A stretch of DNA of 25,009 bases from a virus, in IMG/VR virus record IMGVR_UViG_3300047548_001207, positions 1 through 25,009 of that record; one strand, 5' to 3'. Both the position numbers and the translations under genes were made by a program. Below the pieces are notes generated by a model. That model had not been told where the DNA came from. It was given only the letters and a program-made list of their open reading frames with translations, and made no database searches. Shown here in pieces: positions 1 to 8,199 of the stretch; the stretch's first letter is position 1; every line of letters begins with the position of its first letter.

Positions 1-683
1 CTCCAAAGCCTATAGACTCTGATAATGATGGCATACCAGATAAAGAAGACGATGATGATGACGGTGATGGCATACCAGACAATATTGACATAGATGATGA
101 TGGTGATGGCACTCCTGATGAAAATGAGCCAGATCCTGGGGAACCTAACCCAACTGTAAAGGGTGGCAATAAAAAAATAAATGTACCGAAGCCAGAAAAC
201 AGGGCAAACTATTCTATTCCAAAGAATTCTGATGAACGTATCACAATGCCTAACCTGGATAAAAAAATCCTTAGAGAGGTCCAAAGGTTAACTAAACAAC
301 TTATTAGTTCTACTAAGGAGTTTATAGAGGGTGGAATAAATTATGATGGCATAGACTTTATTCCAGATAGTGATATCTTAACAGAAGATGGACAGTCGGT
401 ATTTGAATTTGGAGACTTTAATTCACCTGGGACAGTAAACTCTGGTTTTGCAAATGAAAGGCTAATAGAAATAACTGCTATTATTCAAGGGTTGCTAGAC
501 CAGGGTGGTAGGGGGACAGGTAAATATAACTATGCGGAGTACTTGGATTTATTTGAACTACGGTATAATAATGATGGAACTCCATACTATAGGTTCAGCA
601 TTGAAGTAGTTGGAGAAACTTTAGAAGATGTAATTGTTACTGTTCTAGAGGAAAGTTCGACGGGAGAAGACGAAGGTCCATGA
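1..683 (+). CDS. Virion protein with thrombospondin type 3-like calcium-binding repeats (5' partial)
   Basis: The reading frame is open from the window edge (first complete codon at position 3) to TGA at 681-683, so the true start lies upstream. The ATG at 246 is in frame but internal. The first ~45 visible residues contain three DxDxDGxxD-type units (DSDNDGIPD, DDDGDGIPD, DDDGDGTPD) spaced 13 residues apart. This spacing and composition are typical of thrombospondin type 3/EF-like calcium loops. A Pro/Asn-rich linker follows, then a ~145-residue acidic domain I do not recognise. The gene overlaps the next by ATGA and heads a run of probable tail and fibre genes, so a structural or adsorption role is inferred. 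Calcium would stabilise the repeat segment. The overall function is unknown. Confidence 0.75.
   Translation, partial: PKPIDSDNDGIPDKEDDDDDGDGIPDNIDIDDDGDGTPDENEPDPGEPNPTVKGGNKKINVPKPENRANYSIPKNSDERITMPNLDKKILREVQRLTKQLISSTKEFIEGGINYDGIDFIPDSDILTEDGQSVFEFGDFNSPGTVNSGFANERLIEITAIIQGLLDQGGRGTGKYNYAEYLDLFELRYNNDGTPYYRFSIEVVGETLEDVIVTVLEESSTGEDEGP
26..110 (+). repeat. Short tandem repeat, 39-bp period, encoding calcium-binding loops
   Basis: The 15-mer TGATGGCATACCAGA occurs at 26-40 and again at 65-79. A shorter match (TGATGGC) follows at 104-110. The spacing is 39 bp each time, which is 13 codons and keeps the calcium-loop protein repeat in frame. It looks like recent in-gene duplication of the loop unit rather than a mobile element. 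Confidence 0.7.
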
Positions 684-1636
684 TAGAAGGAACCTATAGA
701 TTTATATTAAATGATGAGATTATTTGTGAGCAAAAGAATGCTCTAACTACAATGGGGCGTGCAATTGCTATTAGATCATTGCTTGGTATCATTCCAAATT
801 TCGCTGGAGTTATTTCATATGGAATAGGCGATGAGCCAAATAATATCAACGGATCAACCAATTTAATAGAAAATAATGGAATGCAGTTCGAAATTGGTAG
901 AACTCCTGTCATTGGTTCATCTTTAGAGTTGTCAAATTCTACAGATGTACTATTATACAGAGGAGTAATTGACTCTACCTCTCAATATCAGATCTATGAG
1001 GTGGGCCTATTTCCAGGTGGAATATCAGACACTACTTCCGATGTGACTGGATCTACAATATTTGACTTTGATAGGGTAGACCTATTTACAAAAGTTGGAA
1101 CGGCCAGCGCTGGAGCGTTGGTGGAAGCGACAGAGGCTAGAATAGGGACCCAGTTGTTCTCTCTACCAGAAACAGATGGGGCTACTTCATATATTAGTTA
1201 CCAAACAAATAATAATATTTTAGAAGAAATAAACAGGTACACATCATTCGATACCTTTAGACTGGCAGGAATGGATCTTAACTCATTTTCATCCAGCGTT
1301 TATTTTAGATTTTATACAGATGAAACAAACTATTTTGACTATACTTTTACTACACCAGCAGCATCAGGATATTTTATTGTATCTGCAGAAAAAGGATCTG
1401 CTATTATTACAGGTTCACCTCGCTGGGACAGCATTACTTCTGCAAGAATATGGCAAACAAGTGGGTCGGCCATGTATTTGGATGGCCTTAAAATAGATTT
1501 TGGTTCGTACCTACAGGACACTCTAACTGGAATGATTTCCAGAGCAGTACTAGCAAGCCCAGTAAGAAAGCCACCAGGAATTCCTTTGACAATAGAATAT
1601 TCATTATCAGTAGGCTTTAACCAGATTGGATCATAA
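680..1636 (+). CDS. Putative minor tail/fibre protein, beta-rich
   Basis: The 318-residue product starts at an ATG that overlaps the upstream stop (ATGA), which indicates translational coupling. The N-terminus (residues 1-55) has the layout seen in some phage tail and baseplate-periphery proteins: a short beta segment, then an N-A-L-T-T-M-G-R stretch and a Gly-rich loop ISYGIGDEP. The rest is rich in Ser, Thr, Gly and aromatic residues with no catalytic motif that I can see. The middle (~140-270) could be a lectin-like beta sandwich, and the C-terminus ends in a beta strand (IEYSLSVGF). Its position between the calcium-repeat protein and the S74 fibre supports a virion role. No family can be named with confidence. 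Confidence 0.6.
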   Translation: MIEGTYRFILNDEIICEQKNALTTMGRAIAIRSLLGIIPNFAGVISYGIGDEPNNINGSTNLIENNGMQFEIGRTPVIGSSLELSNSTDVLLYRGVIDSTSQYQIYEVGLFPGGISDTTSDVTGSTIFDFDRVDLFTKVGTASAGALVEATEARIGTQLFSLPETDGATSYISYQTNNNILEEINRYTSFDTFRLAGMDLNSFSSSVYFRFYTDETNYFDYTFTTPAASGYFIVSAEKGSAIITGSPRWDSITSARIWQTSGSAMYLDGLKIDFGSYLQDTLTGMISRAVLASPVRKPPGIPLTIEYSLSVGFNQIGS

Positions 1637-2514
1637 TGTCAAATATTAGTCTTGATAAAAATCTAATTCCTGGTCAAAAGGTAGAGGTTCTTTTAAGAAT
1701 GACTATTTTTGGTGAGGAGGTCGAAGACACACTAAATATTGAAACGCCTCAAGCACCGCCATTAGTTAATAAATTAAAGGGAATAAAACTTAAGGTAGAA
1801 AATAGAGATAAATATGTAGTTGGAAATAACAAAACTTTTAATTTTAATAAGTTTAAAAAAATAGAAAATATCTCTAATACTAGGTATAAGTTTTTAATGG
1901 TTCTTACTAATTCTAAGGGGGCAGGAGATCTGGCGGCGGACGATGATATAATTATTAATTGTGCCGAAGCAGGGTTTACTGATGTTCAAGGAGTAGTTCT
2001 TCCAGGAAATAGTAAGAAAAAAAACTATGTTTATGCCAGTATAAGTAAAAACAACCTCCCCTCAAAGGATCTAGACACTAATACGTCAGGGACTATTCAA
2101 GAATATAAGAAAAAGATTAAAATAAGAGATATAACAGTAGAATTACCAGAATCACTTACAAAATCTTTAGTATCCGAAAAACCAACTACTCCGCCACAAA
2201 AAGGTAATGTTCAAGATATTGTTATATTTGCCTATAAACAGTTTAGTGGCTCAAATAAATCTTCTATTAAATACAAGTTAATGAATAGTAGTGAGCAAGA
2301 AATTAATTTAAAAAATCCTCCAGCAAGAGTAGACATTGTTGAGTTTGTAGGAAAAAAGTCTAATAAAAAATCTTTTACTATCAATGACGAAAAAGGGGAG
2401 AAAGTTCTTTGCTATATTGCTATTGCTAGATATGTGAGTGATGGAAATGGCTGGAAGGGTGAGTGGCTACAAACTAATGAGTCTGGAGAAGTTATCTTTG
2501 GGAGGGCCGAATAA
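1636..2514 (+). CDS. Hypothetical structural protein, Lys/Asn-rich
   Basis: This 292-residue protein starts at an ATG sharing a base with the previous TAA (TAATG) and ends overlapping the next start in the same way. It is unusually rich in Lys and Asn, with alternating hydrophobic and polar residues suggesting beta sandwiches. A Pro-rich hinge (KPTTPPQKG) near residue 190 separates two halves. No signal peptide, membrane segment or enzyme motif is visible. Its place in the tail/fibre operon suggests a virion component or fibre connector, but I do not recognise the family. Confidence 0.55.
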   Translation: MSNISLDKNLIPGQKVEVLLRMTIFGEEVEDTLNIETPQAPPLVNKLKGIKLKVENRDKYVVGNNKTFNFNKFKKIENISNTRYKFLMVLTNSKGAGDLAADDDIIINCAEAGFTDVQGVVLPGNSKKKNYVYASISKNNLPSKDLDTNTSGTIQEYKKKIKIRDITVELPESLTKSLVSEKPTTPPQKGNVQDIVIFAYKQFSGSNKSSIKYKLMNSSEQEINLKNPPARVDIVEFVGKKSNKKSFTINDEKGEKVLCYIAIARYVSDGNGWKGEWLQTNESGEVIFGRAE

Positions 2515-4445
2515 TGTCAGAAAATACCTTTAATTCACAAGAAATTAATCTTCAACTTCAACCTCTACCAGCATTTATTGATACTGACGGGGCATTTAAA
2601 CTTAATACCCCAATGCTGTCATCATTTAATTTCGATGGATCAATTCCTAAAGCCGATGAACCAGTACAAGCAATTAATATAAAGCCAGGATATCTTATAC
2701 AAATAGAAAGCGGCGGAGAGTATTTTCCAGTAGTTTCAGTAGAATACGATGAGCCAGACATTGATGATACAGGGTTTGTCACCATCAATTATATTGATGA
2801 TCAAGGTGTCACCATTTCAGCAGAGTATGAAGAAACAGATGAGATAAACGCTGTATATGAAGATTGGGCGGAGAAAAGTTTAGGCTCTCAAGGATGGGGA
2901 ATTACTGCTGGCGGAAATGCTATTTTTACAAATGTGGCAGTACGAGGAAGAATTGAGGCAGAAGAAGGGTATATTTCAGGAAATCTTACAATTGGAGATG
3001 GTGGGTCTACAACATTAGATGATCTTGCTACGACTGATGATCTTTCTGGATATGTAGAATTTCCAGATTTAGCATCATATGCTACATACGCTGCATTATC
3101 AGGAAATGGAACCACCACAATTAACGGCGGCAATGTTTCCACAGGCATTATTGATTCAACGACTTATCTAGGAACAGGCGATCCTGTTAATGGAACAGCA
3201 TTTTCCACTCAGGGAATGGCCATTAACCTAACAACTGGTGCAATTATATCTCCATCTTTTCGAATTACTTCATCTGGTGACGCTGTATTTAAAGGTAGAT
3301 TAGAAGCACTTTCTGGATATTTCGGAAATGAAACCTCAGGCTTTAGCATTGGATACAATTCATCAACAGGGCAGGCCGCTCTGGAAACTACAACATTAAA
3401 AATAGGATCTCAGAATGTTTCTGGAATTATATATGGCAGTATTAATTTTTATACTACAACTGGAAGTTCCCTTGGTAATGTGTCAGCCACAAATTCTAAT
3501 AAAAACTGGTCTCTATTTGGAAATGGTATTGGGATTGGAACGACAGAAGACTATCTTCTTTTCCCAGGTTTTGGAAATGCTAACAAAGCCAGATATACTG
3601 GAAACGGATTCGAATGGTATGGAACTGGTGGAAGCAGGATTATGACTATTTCAGGCGGTTCTGGTGGACTAAGAATAGAAAATAATACTGGTGGAATTAT
3701 AGTTTCTGGTGGTGGAAATATTGAGGTGACTGGTGCTGGTAAATTTGTTGGAGATGGATCTGGACTAACTAATCTTCCTGGCGGAGGTAGCGGAGTTTCT
3801 TCAGTAAAAGTTGGTACTAGCGGGAATATGACTGGGGCAGTTACTATAACTGGTAGTCATATAGATAGTATTGGTGATGGGTGGCTGGATGGATCTGCAC
3901 TAGGAGGGGGTAGTGTAGGGGTGGGAAAATTAACCGGAACATTATTTACTCTTGGCACTACTGGAATAACTCCACAATCTACAGTAACGACAATTGCTGG
4001 AGGAATTACTCTTGGCGGTGGACCAACTTTAGGCGGCGGACCCAATATTATTTCATCATCACTTCCCTCACAATCTGGAGACAGTACACTAAGATTAAAT
4101 GGTAATGCTATTGTTAAACAAGCGGTTGGATCATCTCTAAGATACAAAACTGATATACAAAATTTAAATATTGGCACAGACTGGGTGGATGATGAAAATT
4201 TTAATATTGTTTCATTCAAATATAAGCAGGACGTAGAAGAGAACGGAGATAGTGCAAAAACAGTAGTTGGACTAATTGCAGAAGATATTTATAATATACA
4301 AGATTTAAGAGGTATAGTCGAAGTAGATGAATATGGCCCAAGAATGATAGATTATGAAAAATTAGCAATACTACTTGTTCCAGTAATTAAATCGTTAAAA
4401 TCTAGAGTAACTGAATTAGAGCAAAGATTGGATGAAATTGGGTAA
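2514..4445 (+). CDS. Tail fibre protein with C-terminal S74 intramolecular chaperone
   Basis: The product is 643 residues. The central ~300 residues are Gly/Ser/Thr-rich, repetitive beta-helix-like sequence, including the fibre motif FVGDGSGLTNLP near residue 412. The last ~103 residues match the peptidase S74 chaperone domain: SSLRYKTDI with candidate catalytic Ser540 and Lys545 five residues apart, a VGLIAEDI segment, IDYEKL, and a terminal coiled coil (SRVTELEQRLDEIG). In known S74 proteins (endosialidases, T5 L-shaped fibres) this domain trimerises the fibre and then cuts itself off before the catalytic Ser. I infer that this is a receptor-binding fibre maturing the same way. The N-terminus (~1-150) probably attaches to the virion. 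The gene overlaps both neighbours. Confidence 0.8.
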   Translation: MSENTFNSQEINLQLQPLPAFIDTDGAFKLNTPMLSSFNFDGSIPKADEPVQAINIKPGYLIQIESGGEYFPVVSVEYDEPDIDDTGFVTINYIDDQGVTISAEYEETDEINAVYEDWAEKSLGSQGWGITAGGNAIFTNVAVRGRIEAEEGYISGNLTIGDGGSTTLDDLATTDDLSGYVEFPDLASYATYAALSGNGTTTINGGNVSTGIIDSTTYLGTGDPVNGTAFSTQGMAINLTTGAIISPSFRITSSGDAVFKGRLEALSGYFGNETSGFSIGYNSSTGQAALETTTLKIGSQNVSGIIYGSINFYTTTGSSLGNVSATNSNKNWSLFGNGIGIGTTEDYLLFPGFGNANKARYTGNGFEWYGTGGSRIMTISGGSGGLRIENNTGGIIVSGGGNIEVTGAGKFVGDGSGLTNLPGGGSGVSSVKVGTSGNMTGAVTITGSHIDSIGDGWLDGSALGGGSVGVGKLTGTLFTLGTTGITPQSTVTTIAGGITLGGGPTLGGGPNIISSSLPSQSGDSTLRLNGNAIVKQAVGSSLRYKTDIQNLNIGTDWVDDENFNIVSFKYKQDVEENGDSAKTVVGLIAEDIYNIQDLRGIVEVDEYGPRMIDYEKLAILLVPVIKSLKSRVTELEQRLDEIG

Positions 4446-4927
4446 TGAGCGAAATATTAGTGCTTTCTAGGGTACAGGACAATGCTTGGCCGGAAGAATT
4501 TTCTGGGTCATGGGGTAACATTATGAAAAGTTATCTTGGCAATATAGTATTTTCTTTATATTTTAACAATAATTATGAAGAAGGAACTATTAATAGAAAT
4601 AATGATTATCTAGAATTGCCAGACGCATATATATCTATTTCACCGGAGGGTACTATAAATGAAATTTATGTCATTCCCTCTTTAAGGAGAAATAAAATAG
4701 GATTTATGCTTTGTGCCTGGACTAGAACTAATTTTTTAAATGATGGAATAATAGTAAAAGCCCCAAAATATATGACTGATTCTGCAAAAGAATTATACGC
4801 CTATATAAGTAATGAATATGGAGAACCATATGATATCATTGGACCCGCACCGATATTTGATGTATACTTAGATTTCGGTGGCAGATCAATACTAGATATA
4901 GAAAAAAAATATACCCAAGGAGGATAA
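4445..4927 (+). CDS. GNAT-like acetyltransferase-fold protein in the tail operon
   Basis: The protein has 160 residues. Residues ~71-92 (INEIYVIPSLRRNKIGFML) resemble GNAT motif A: a beta strand, a Pro, then an R-x-x-x-x-G pyrophosphate-binding turn and a helix. The usual Gly of the Q/R-x-x-G-x-G/A signature is Lys84 here. Residues ~112-128 (DSAKELYAYISNEYGEP) resemble the motif B region, where a Tyr precedes the final strand. GNAT enzymes transfer acyl groups from acetyl-CoA, but the substrate here is unknown. The start overlaps the fibre stop (TAATG), so it is co-translated with virion genes. It could be a degenerate or structural use of the fold. Confidence 0.5.
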   Translation: MSEILVLSRVQDNAWPEEFSGSWGNIMKSYLGNIVFSLYFNNNYEEGTINRNNDYLELPDAYISISPEGTINEIYVIPSLRRNKIGFMLCAWTRTNFLNDGIIVKAPKYMTDSAKELYAYISNEYGEPYDIIGPAPIFDVYLDFGGRSILDIEKKYTQGG

Positions 4928-5092
4928 ATGTCACAAACATTAGAGCTTATTATTCAAGAATTACAACAGCGCATTGGTCAGATGACTAGTGACTATGAAA
5001 CAAAACTAGCAGTAATGAAGGCTCAGGCTACTGAACAAATTCAAGCCAGGGATAAAAAAATTATTGAATTAGAGGCCAAACTAGATGGCTAG
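4928..5092 (+). CDS. Small coiled-coil protein
   Basis: This 54-residue gene begins immediately after the preceding stop, with a strong AAGGAGG ribosome-binding site 5 bases before its ATG. The product is almost entirely helical, with heptad-like hydrophobic spacing (LELIIQELQQRIGQM, then KKIIELEAKL). It ends inside the start of the next gene (8-nt overlap). Such tiny coiled coils in fibre operons may be assembly factors or chaperones. No family is recognised. Confidence 0.65.
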   Translation: MSQTLELIIQELQQRIGQMTSDYETKLAVMKAQATEQIQARDKKIIELEAKLDG

Positions 5093-5525
5093 AATGAACA
5101 CCATATCTGATGGTCAGCCATTCACCTACCAACTTCTGAATCAGATTATTGAATCAATTAATGCCATCAAGGAGCCAGAGGAAGGTAATGAAGACCTAGT
5201 TGATATCAGGGGTCCAGGGGTTGATAACGCTAAAAACAAACCTCTAATAATTTTTGGATCTGATACTATAGATATTCCAGAAAATAGAACAACAGAGTCA
5301 CGCTCTAAATCATTTGGGTCAGGGGCCACATTTGATAATAGCAACCCAATAGTTTTAGCAACCCTGGTTGATCCAGAATCTGGTGGTAGTATCCCAGTAG
5401 GATATCTTATTATTACAAAGATAACTAATAAAAACTTTGAATATACAGTTAAATTATTAAGAAAGCGTACTAAAAGCACTAAGGTCGAAATAAACTTTGT
5501 TGCATTTGGAACAACTTCAAAATAA
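5085..5525 (+). CDS. Hypothetical virion-associated protein
   Basis: The product has 146 residues. The N-terminal ~30 residues are helical (FTYQLLNQIIESINAIKEP). They are followed by an acidic linker and then a C-terminal beta-rich domain with alternating strands (VGYLIITKITNKNFEYTVKLL, then KVEINFVAFG). This is a common plan for small phage tail or decoration proteins with an oligomerising helix and a beta-sandwich head. It overlaps the coiled-coil gene by 8 nt and is the last of the structural run. No enzyme motif is visible and the function is not assignable. Confidence 0.55.
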   Translation: MARMNTISDGQPFTYQLLNQIIESINAIKEPEEGNEDLVDIRGPGVDNAKNKPLIIFGSDTIDIPENRTTESRSKSFGSGATFDNSNPIVLATLVDPESGGSIPVGYLIITKITNKNFEYTVKLLRKRTKSTKVEINFVAFGTTSK

Positions 5526-5529
5526 TTAA

Positions 5530-5994
5530 ATGTCTGGGTACAACTTAATACCGTCCAGGCACCCAAAATCTATTAACGGATTTTATTATGAGCATATTCT
5601 TATCATAGAGGAATATCTTGGGCGGCAGTTGTATAAATATGAATCTGTTCATCATATAAATGAAATAAAAACAGATAATAAATTAGAGAATCTTTTTGTA
5701 TGTCATCGCCGCGAACATGATAAGGCCCATGGCATGAAAACTGTTTCTATGTATAAACTTAATTCATCATGGATTAAAAAGACATGTAAGTATTGTGGAA
5801 TGGATTTTTATGGATCTCCGTCCATAATGAAGAACAGAGTAAAATGTAGATCCACTTGTAAGGCCATAAAGGTTGACAAAACCTGTGGCCGGTGTGGTAA
5901 GATTTACACCGTTCCTGTAATTAAAGAACATTTATGGGACTTTTGCTCACGAATATGCCGACGAAAGGCGAACAATGACACAAGCAAAAAATGA
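5530..5994 (+). CDS. HNH endonuclease with C-terminal zinc-finger modules
   Basis: The 154-residue protein has an HNH_3-type core at residues ~20-70: EHILIIEEYLG, then SVHHINEIKTDNKLENL and CHRREHDKAH, giving the His-His, Asn and His of the beta-beta-alpha metal site. The C-terminal half holds Cys clusters (CKYC, CRSTC, CGRCG, CSRIC) that probably bind zinc and DNA. Free-standing HNH nucleases are common homing elements in phages. This one sits exactly between the virion and replication modules. There is no clear Shine-Dalgarno upstream (sequence AAAATAATTAA), unlike its neighbours, which fits late insertion or weak translation. It overlaps the following gene by 20 nt. Confidence 0.85.
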   Translation: MSGYNLIPSRHPKSINGFYYEHILIIEEYLGRQLYKYESVHHINEIKTDNKLENLFVCHRREHDKAHGMKTVSMYKLNSSWIKKTCKYCGMDFYGSPSIMKNRVKCRSTCKAIKVDKTCGRCGKIYTVPVIKEHLWDFCSRICRRKANNDTSKK

Positions 5995-6739
5995 TCTTCG
6001 CTGGATGCTAGTTTCAGATGTGCATTTTCCTCGTCACGACAGCCGTAAGGTAGAACTTTTCCTTAAGGTTATGAAGTGGTGGAAACCTGATGCCGTAGAT
6101 CTACTTGGAGATATTGACGATGCTGATTCTACTAGCCGCTGGGCGGCAGATAAGCCAGCAGAAATGTCAGTATCAATTAATGATGGAGGTGTGGATGGAA
6201 CACGAAAATTCCTTCAAGATATCAGGGCTATCGTCCCGAAGGCTGATTGCCATTTTCATGATGGGAATCATGGCTGGACTCGTCATGGGGACTATCTATC
6301 AAAGAAGGCACCAGCCTTTCTAGATGTAGTAACGCCAGACTCACTTTACGAGTATTCTAAGGTTGGATTTGAGTGGCATCTATATCAAGATCCGCCAGTA
6401 AAACGATTTGGAGATATTTATGCTCACCACGGAGAATCAATCTCAAAGCACGCAGGAGAATCGGTTCGTAATGATGTTAATAATTGGGGTGTTTCTCTTG
6501 TACGCGGCCACTCGCATCGTATGGGGGCATATTTCCAAACTTATCATATTACTGGGCAAAAACTAAGAGGGTATGAAATTGGCCATCTTTGCGATGAGGA
6601 CGCAATGGACTACTCAATTGGCAAAAATTGGCAACCAGGATTTGCTGTAGCGCATGTGGTTAATGATTATCCACACATCCAGTTGATTCAAATTAATGAT
6701 TATACCTGCGTAGTTGATGGAAAGGTATTTACTGCATAA
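5975..6739 (+). CDS. Calcineurin-like metallophosphoesterase
   Basis: The 254-residue protein carries the full dimetal phosphoesterase signature in order: D15-x-H17 (SDVHFP), GD at 45-46 followed by D48/D49 (LLGDIDD), GNH at 97-99, HHG at 151-153 and GHSH at 178-181. Family members hydrolyse phosphomono- or diesters, and some act on DNA ends or nucleotides. Its place just ahead of the replication module suggests a role in nucleic-acid or nucleotide processing, but the substrate cannot be read from sequence. It lacks the capping domains of SbcD/Mre11, so it is a compact stand-alone enzyme. The start is taken at ATG 5975, preceded by a weak AAAGGCG site. Its stop shares a base with the next start. 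Confidence 0.85.
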   Translation: MTQAKNDLRWMLVSDVHFPRHDSRKVELFLKVMKWWKPDAVDLLGDIDDADSTSRWAADKPAEMSVSINDGGVDGTRKFLQDIRAIVPKADCHFHDGNHGWTRHGDYLSKKAPAFLDVVTPDSLYEYSKVGFEWHLYQDPPVKRFGDIYAHHGESISKHAGESVRNDVNNWGVSLVRGHSHRMGAYFQTYHITGQKLRGYEIGHLCDEDAMDYSIGKNWQPGFAVAHVVNDYPHIQLIQINDYTCVVDGKVFTA

Positions 6740-6930
6740 TGTTATGCAAAAAATGCGACGGCAAGGTAATGGTAGATCGTACTCTAGGGTCTGATATTCA
6801 TGTTGAGTTATACTGTTTACGTTGTGGAAAGCGGTGGTCTTTGAGATACCCCGAAAAATATGGAGGCTTTGGTGTATGGATAATGAAGAAAGAGAGCCAG
6901 TATCTGACGGGAAGAGATATGGGGTATTAA
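6739..6930 (+). CDS. Small zinc-ribbon protein
   Basis: This 63-residue protein begins MLCKKCDGKVMV and later has LYCLRCGKRW, giving two CxxC pairs about 23 residues apart. This is a classic zinc ribbon. The C-terminal third is basic and aromatic and may be read mainly because it overlaps the next gene by 55 nt. Such mini zinc ribbons usually bind nucleic acid or partner proteins. The specific role is unknown. Confidence 0.6.
   Translation: MLCKKCDGKVMVDRTLGSDIHVELYCLRCGKRWSLRYPEKYGGFGVWIMKKESQYLTGRDMGY
6862..6866 (+). promoter_or_regulatory. Ribosome-binding site GGAGG deciding the start at 6876
   Basis: GGAGG lies 9 nt before ATG 6876, inside the end of the upstream zinc-ribbon gene. The longer in-frame extension upstream (from 6822) reads through the zinc-ribbon coding region and has no comparable site. 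Confidence 0.6.
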
Positions 6931-7409
6931 AAACTCCCAAACGCCGCCGTAAAATATTTATTAACGGTGAACTACATCATATAATTCACATAAATATTCC
7001 TGCAGACGTTGCTACTACATGGAACTATATTCAAGATAAACTAGTTAGATATCCATATAAAACCATGAAAAAACACGCAAAAAAAGCGTATCTCATTAAT
7101 GAAGTAGCGCAGATGGTTAGCCGCCATCCTGAAAGAATAAGGATTGCAATAACTGCTGGAAATATTAAACGGCCACAACAATCTGGACCAAATGGAAAAT
7201 TTTATTTTAATGAAGATGATGTTTTAGATATTCAAGATTACTTTGCTAACGTTCATTATGGCCGTCCAAGAAAAGATGGATCAATTACTCCTTTGCATAG
7301 AACTGTGACAAAAGAGGAGGTCGATGCTAGGCTTGGACGGAGGGATGTTCTATACGTCCAAACAGAAAGTGGAGAATATATCCCTGTGTGGAGGACGGTA
7401 GATTTTTAA
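6876..7409 (+). CDS. Putative HTH DNA-binding protein (MerR/excisionase-like)
   Basis: The start is set at ATG 6876, giving 177 residues, because a GGAGG site lies 9 nt upstream. Residues 1-70 are very basic (KTPKRRRKIFI, MKKHAKKA). Residues ~71-123 (AYLINEVAQMVSRHPERIRI, followed by NIKRP and a FYFNEDDVLDIQDYF helix) resemble the winged helix of MerR/excisionase proteins. There, the E-V-A-x-x-V segment is the first HTH helix and N-I-K-R-P starts the wing. The C-terminus (~130-177) contains another basic segment and a short beta hairpin. It could be a phage transcription regulator or an origin-binding protein near the helicase. The family assignment is tentative. Confidence 0.55.
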   Translation: MDNEEREPVSDGKRYGVLKTPKRRRKIFINGELHHIIHINIPADVATTWNYIQDKLVRYPYKTMKKHAKKAYLINEVAQMVSRHPERIRIAITAGNIKRPQQSGPNGKFYFNEDDVLDIQDYFANVHYGRPRKDGSITPLHRTVTKEEVDARLGRRDVLYVQTESGEYIPVWRTVDF

Positions 7410-7720
7410 TGGGTAAAAAGAAAACTGAAGAACAACAACTCGTAGATTTCATTGGAGAGACAATCTCTACTGAAAGTGCATTACTTGCTTGTGCAATAAC
7501 AATTATGCGTGCAGGAAATATTGCAAAAAATAAAGAAAATGCAGATGCCTTGCTTAAAGTGGCAAAGGCATGGTATGATCTAGCAAGATATTTGGGCGGG
7601 GAAGAGGAAAATAGGCCGAACCCAATTGGATTTACTAGTACATTGGAGACATTAGATGAGCCAGGAGATGAGCCCGACAAGGGTGAAGGTGGGCCTGAAA
7701 TTCGTAAGAAATCTAGGTAA
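7409..7720 (+). CDS. Hypothetical helical protein
   Basis: The start is taken at ATG 7409, which shares a base with the upstream stop (TAATG), giving 103 residues. A GTG at 7388 in the same frame would add 7 residues, but it overlaps the upstream gene. The first ~70 residues form helices with a CAITIMRAGNIAKNKENADAL segment. The C-terminus is acidic and probably disordered (DEPGDEPDKGEGGPEI). No motif is recognised. Its place ahead of the helicase suggests an accessory replication or regulatory role. Confidence 0.5.
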   Translation: MGKKKTEEQQLVDFIGETISTESALLACAITIMRAGNIAKNKENADALLKVAKAWYDLARYLGGEEENRPNPIGFTSTLETLDEPGDEPDKGEGGPEIRKKSR

Positions 7721-7874
7721 TTATGAAAACATTCATGTAGATCTGGGGGTCGAAGACTATGTTCGTAATACCGAAACAGTAACTCAGGCTATGGATAGAG
7801 TATATGATTTTGTAGAGGAACAACTTATTCGTCGCGTTCAGGAAATTGAGGCAGATCTAAGTGGCAGCAAGTAA
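7689..7874 (+). CDS. Small conserved-looking phage protein of unknown function
   Basis: The conserved-looking part starts at LKFVRNLGNYENIHVDLGV and ends in a long amphipathic helix (RVYDFVEEQLIRRVQEIEADL). I prefer GTG 7689 as the start (61 residues), with the purine-rich AAGGGTGAAG ahead of it. ATG 7656 would add 11 residues that lie entirely in the preceding gene. I recall similar mini-proteins (R-N-L-G-N-Y-E followed by V-x-D-Y-V) in actinophage replication clusters, but their role is not known to me. Confidence 0.5.
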   Translation: MGLKFVRNLGNYENIHVDLGVEDYVRNTETVTQAMDRVYDFVEEQLIRRVQEIEADLSGSK

Positions 7875-8199
7875 GTCTGATAAGGATGCGTTCGCCCTAC
7901 TTTCAGAGTACTCTAAGTTATACCAGATAAAATATGGGCAGCCGCCAATCCTTAATAAGTATAAGGAAAAGTGGGGTATGTCCTCGCTTGTTGAGGATTT
8001 TGGTAAAGAGGGTGTTTCTCGCACCCTTCATTACTATTTTAAGATAAACCGTGAAGGTCATTCTTTATCGTGGTTTTATAATAACTTTTCTAATGTCCAT
8101 TTGTCTAGACTTGCCTCCGAAAAGGATGATAAAATCAGGGCGGCGGCAAGAACAAAGACTCGCCAACTAAGAGCGGAGTACCTAAATGTCCTACCTTGA
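7861..8199 (+). CDS. Hypothetical protein upstream of the helicase (possible loader or partner)
   Basis: The product has 112 residues with a GTG start that overlaps the upstream gene by 14 nt. The gene overlaps the helicase start by 14 nt, so the two are probably co-translated. The sequence is helical and basic, rich in Tyr and Trp (YSKLYQIKYGQPPILNKYKEKWG, split by a PP turn), and ends in a lysine/arginine-rich helix. Small proteins encoded just before a phage DnaB helicase are often loaders or primosome adaptors. That role is inferred here only from position, since there is no AAA+ motif. Confidence 0.5.
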   Translation: MAASKSDKDAFALLSEYSKLYQIKYGQPPILNKYKEKWGMSSLVEDFGKEGVSRTLHYYFKINREGHSLSWFYNNFSNVHLSRLASEKDDKIRAAARTKTRQLRAEYLNVLP

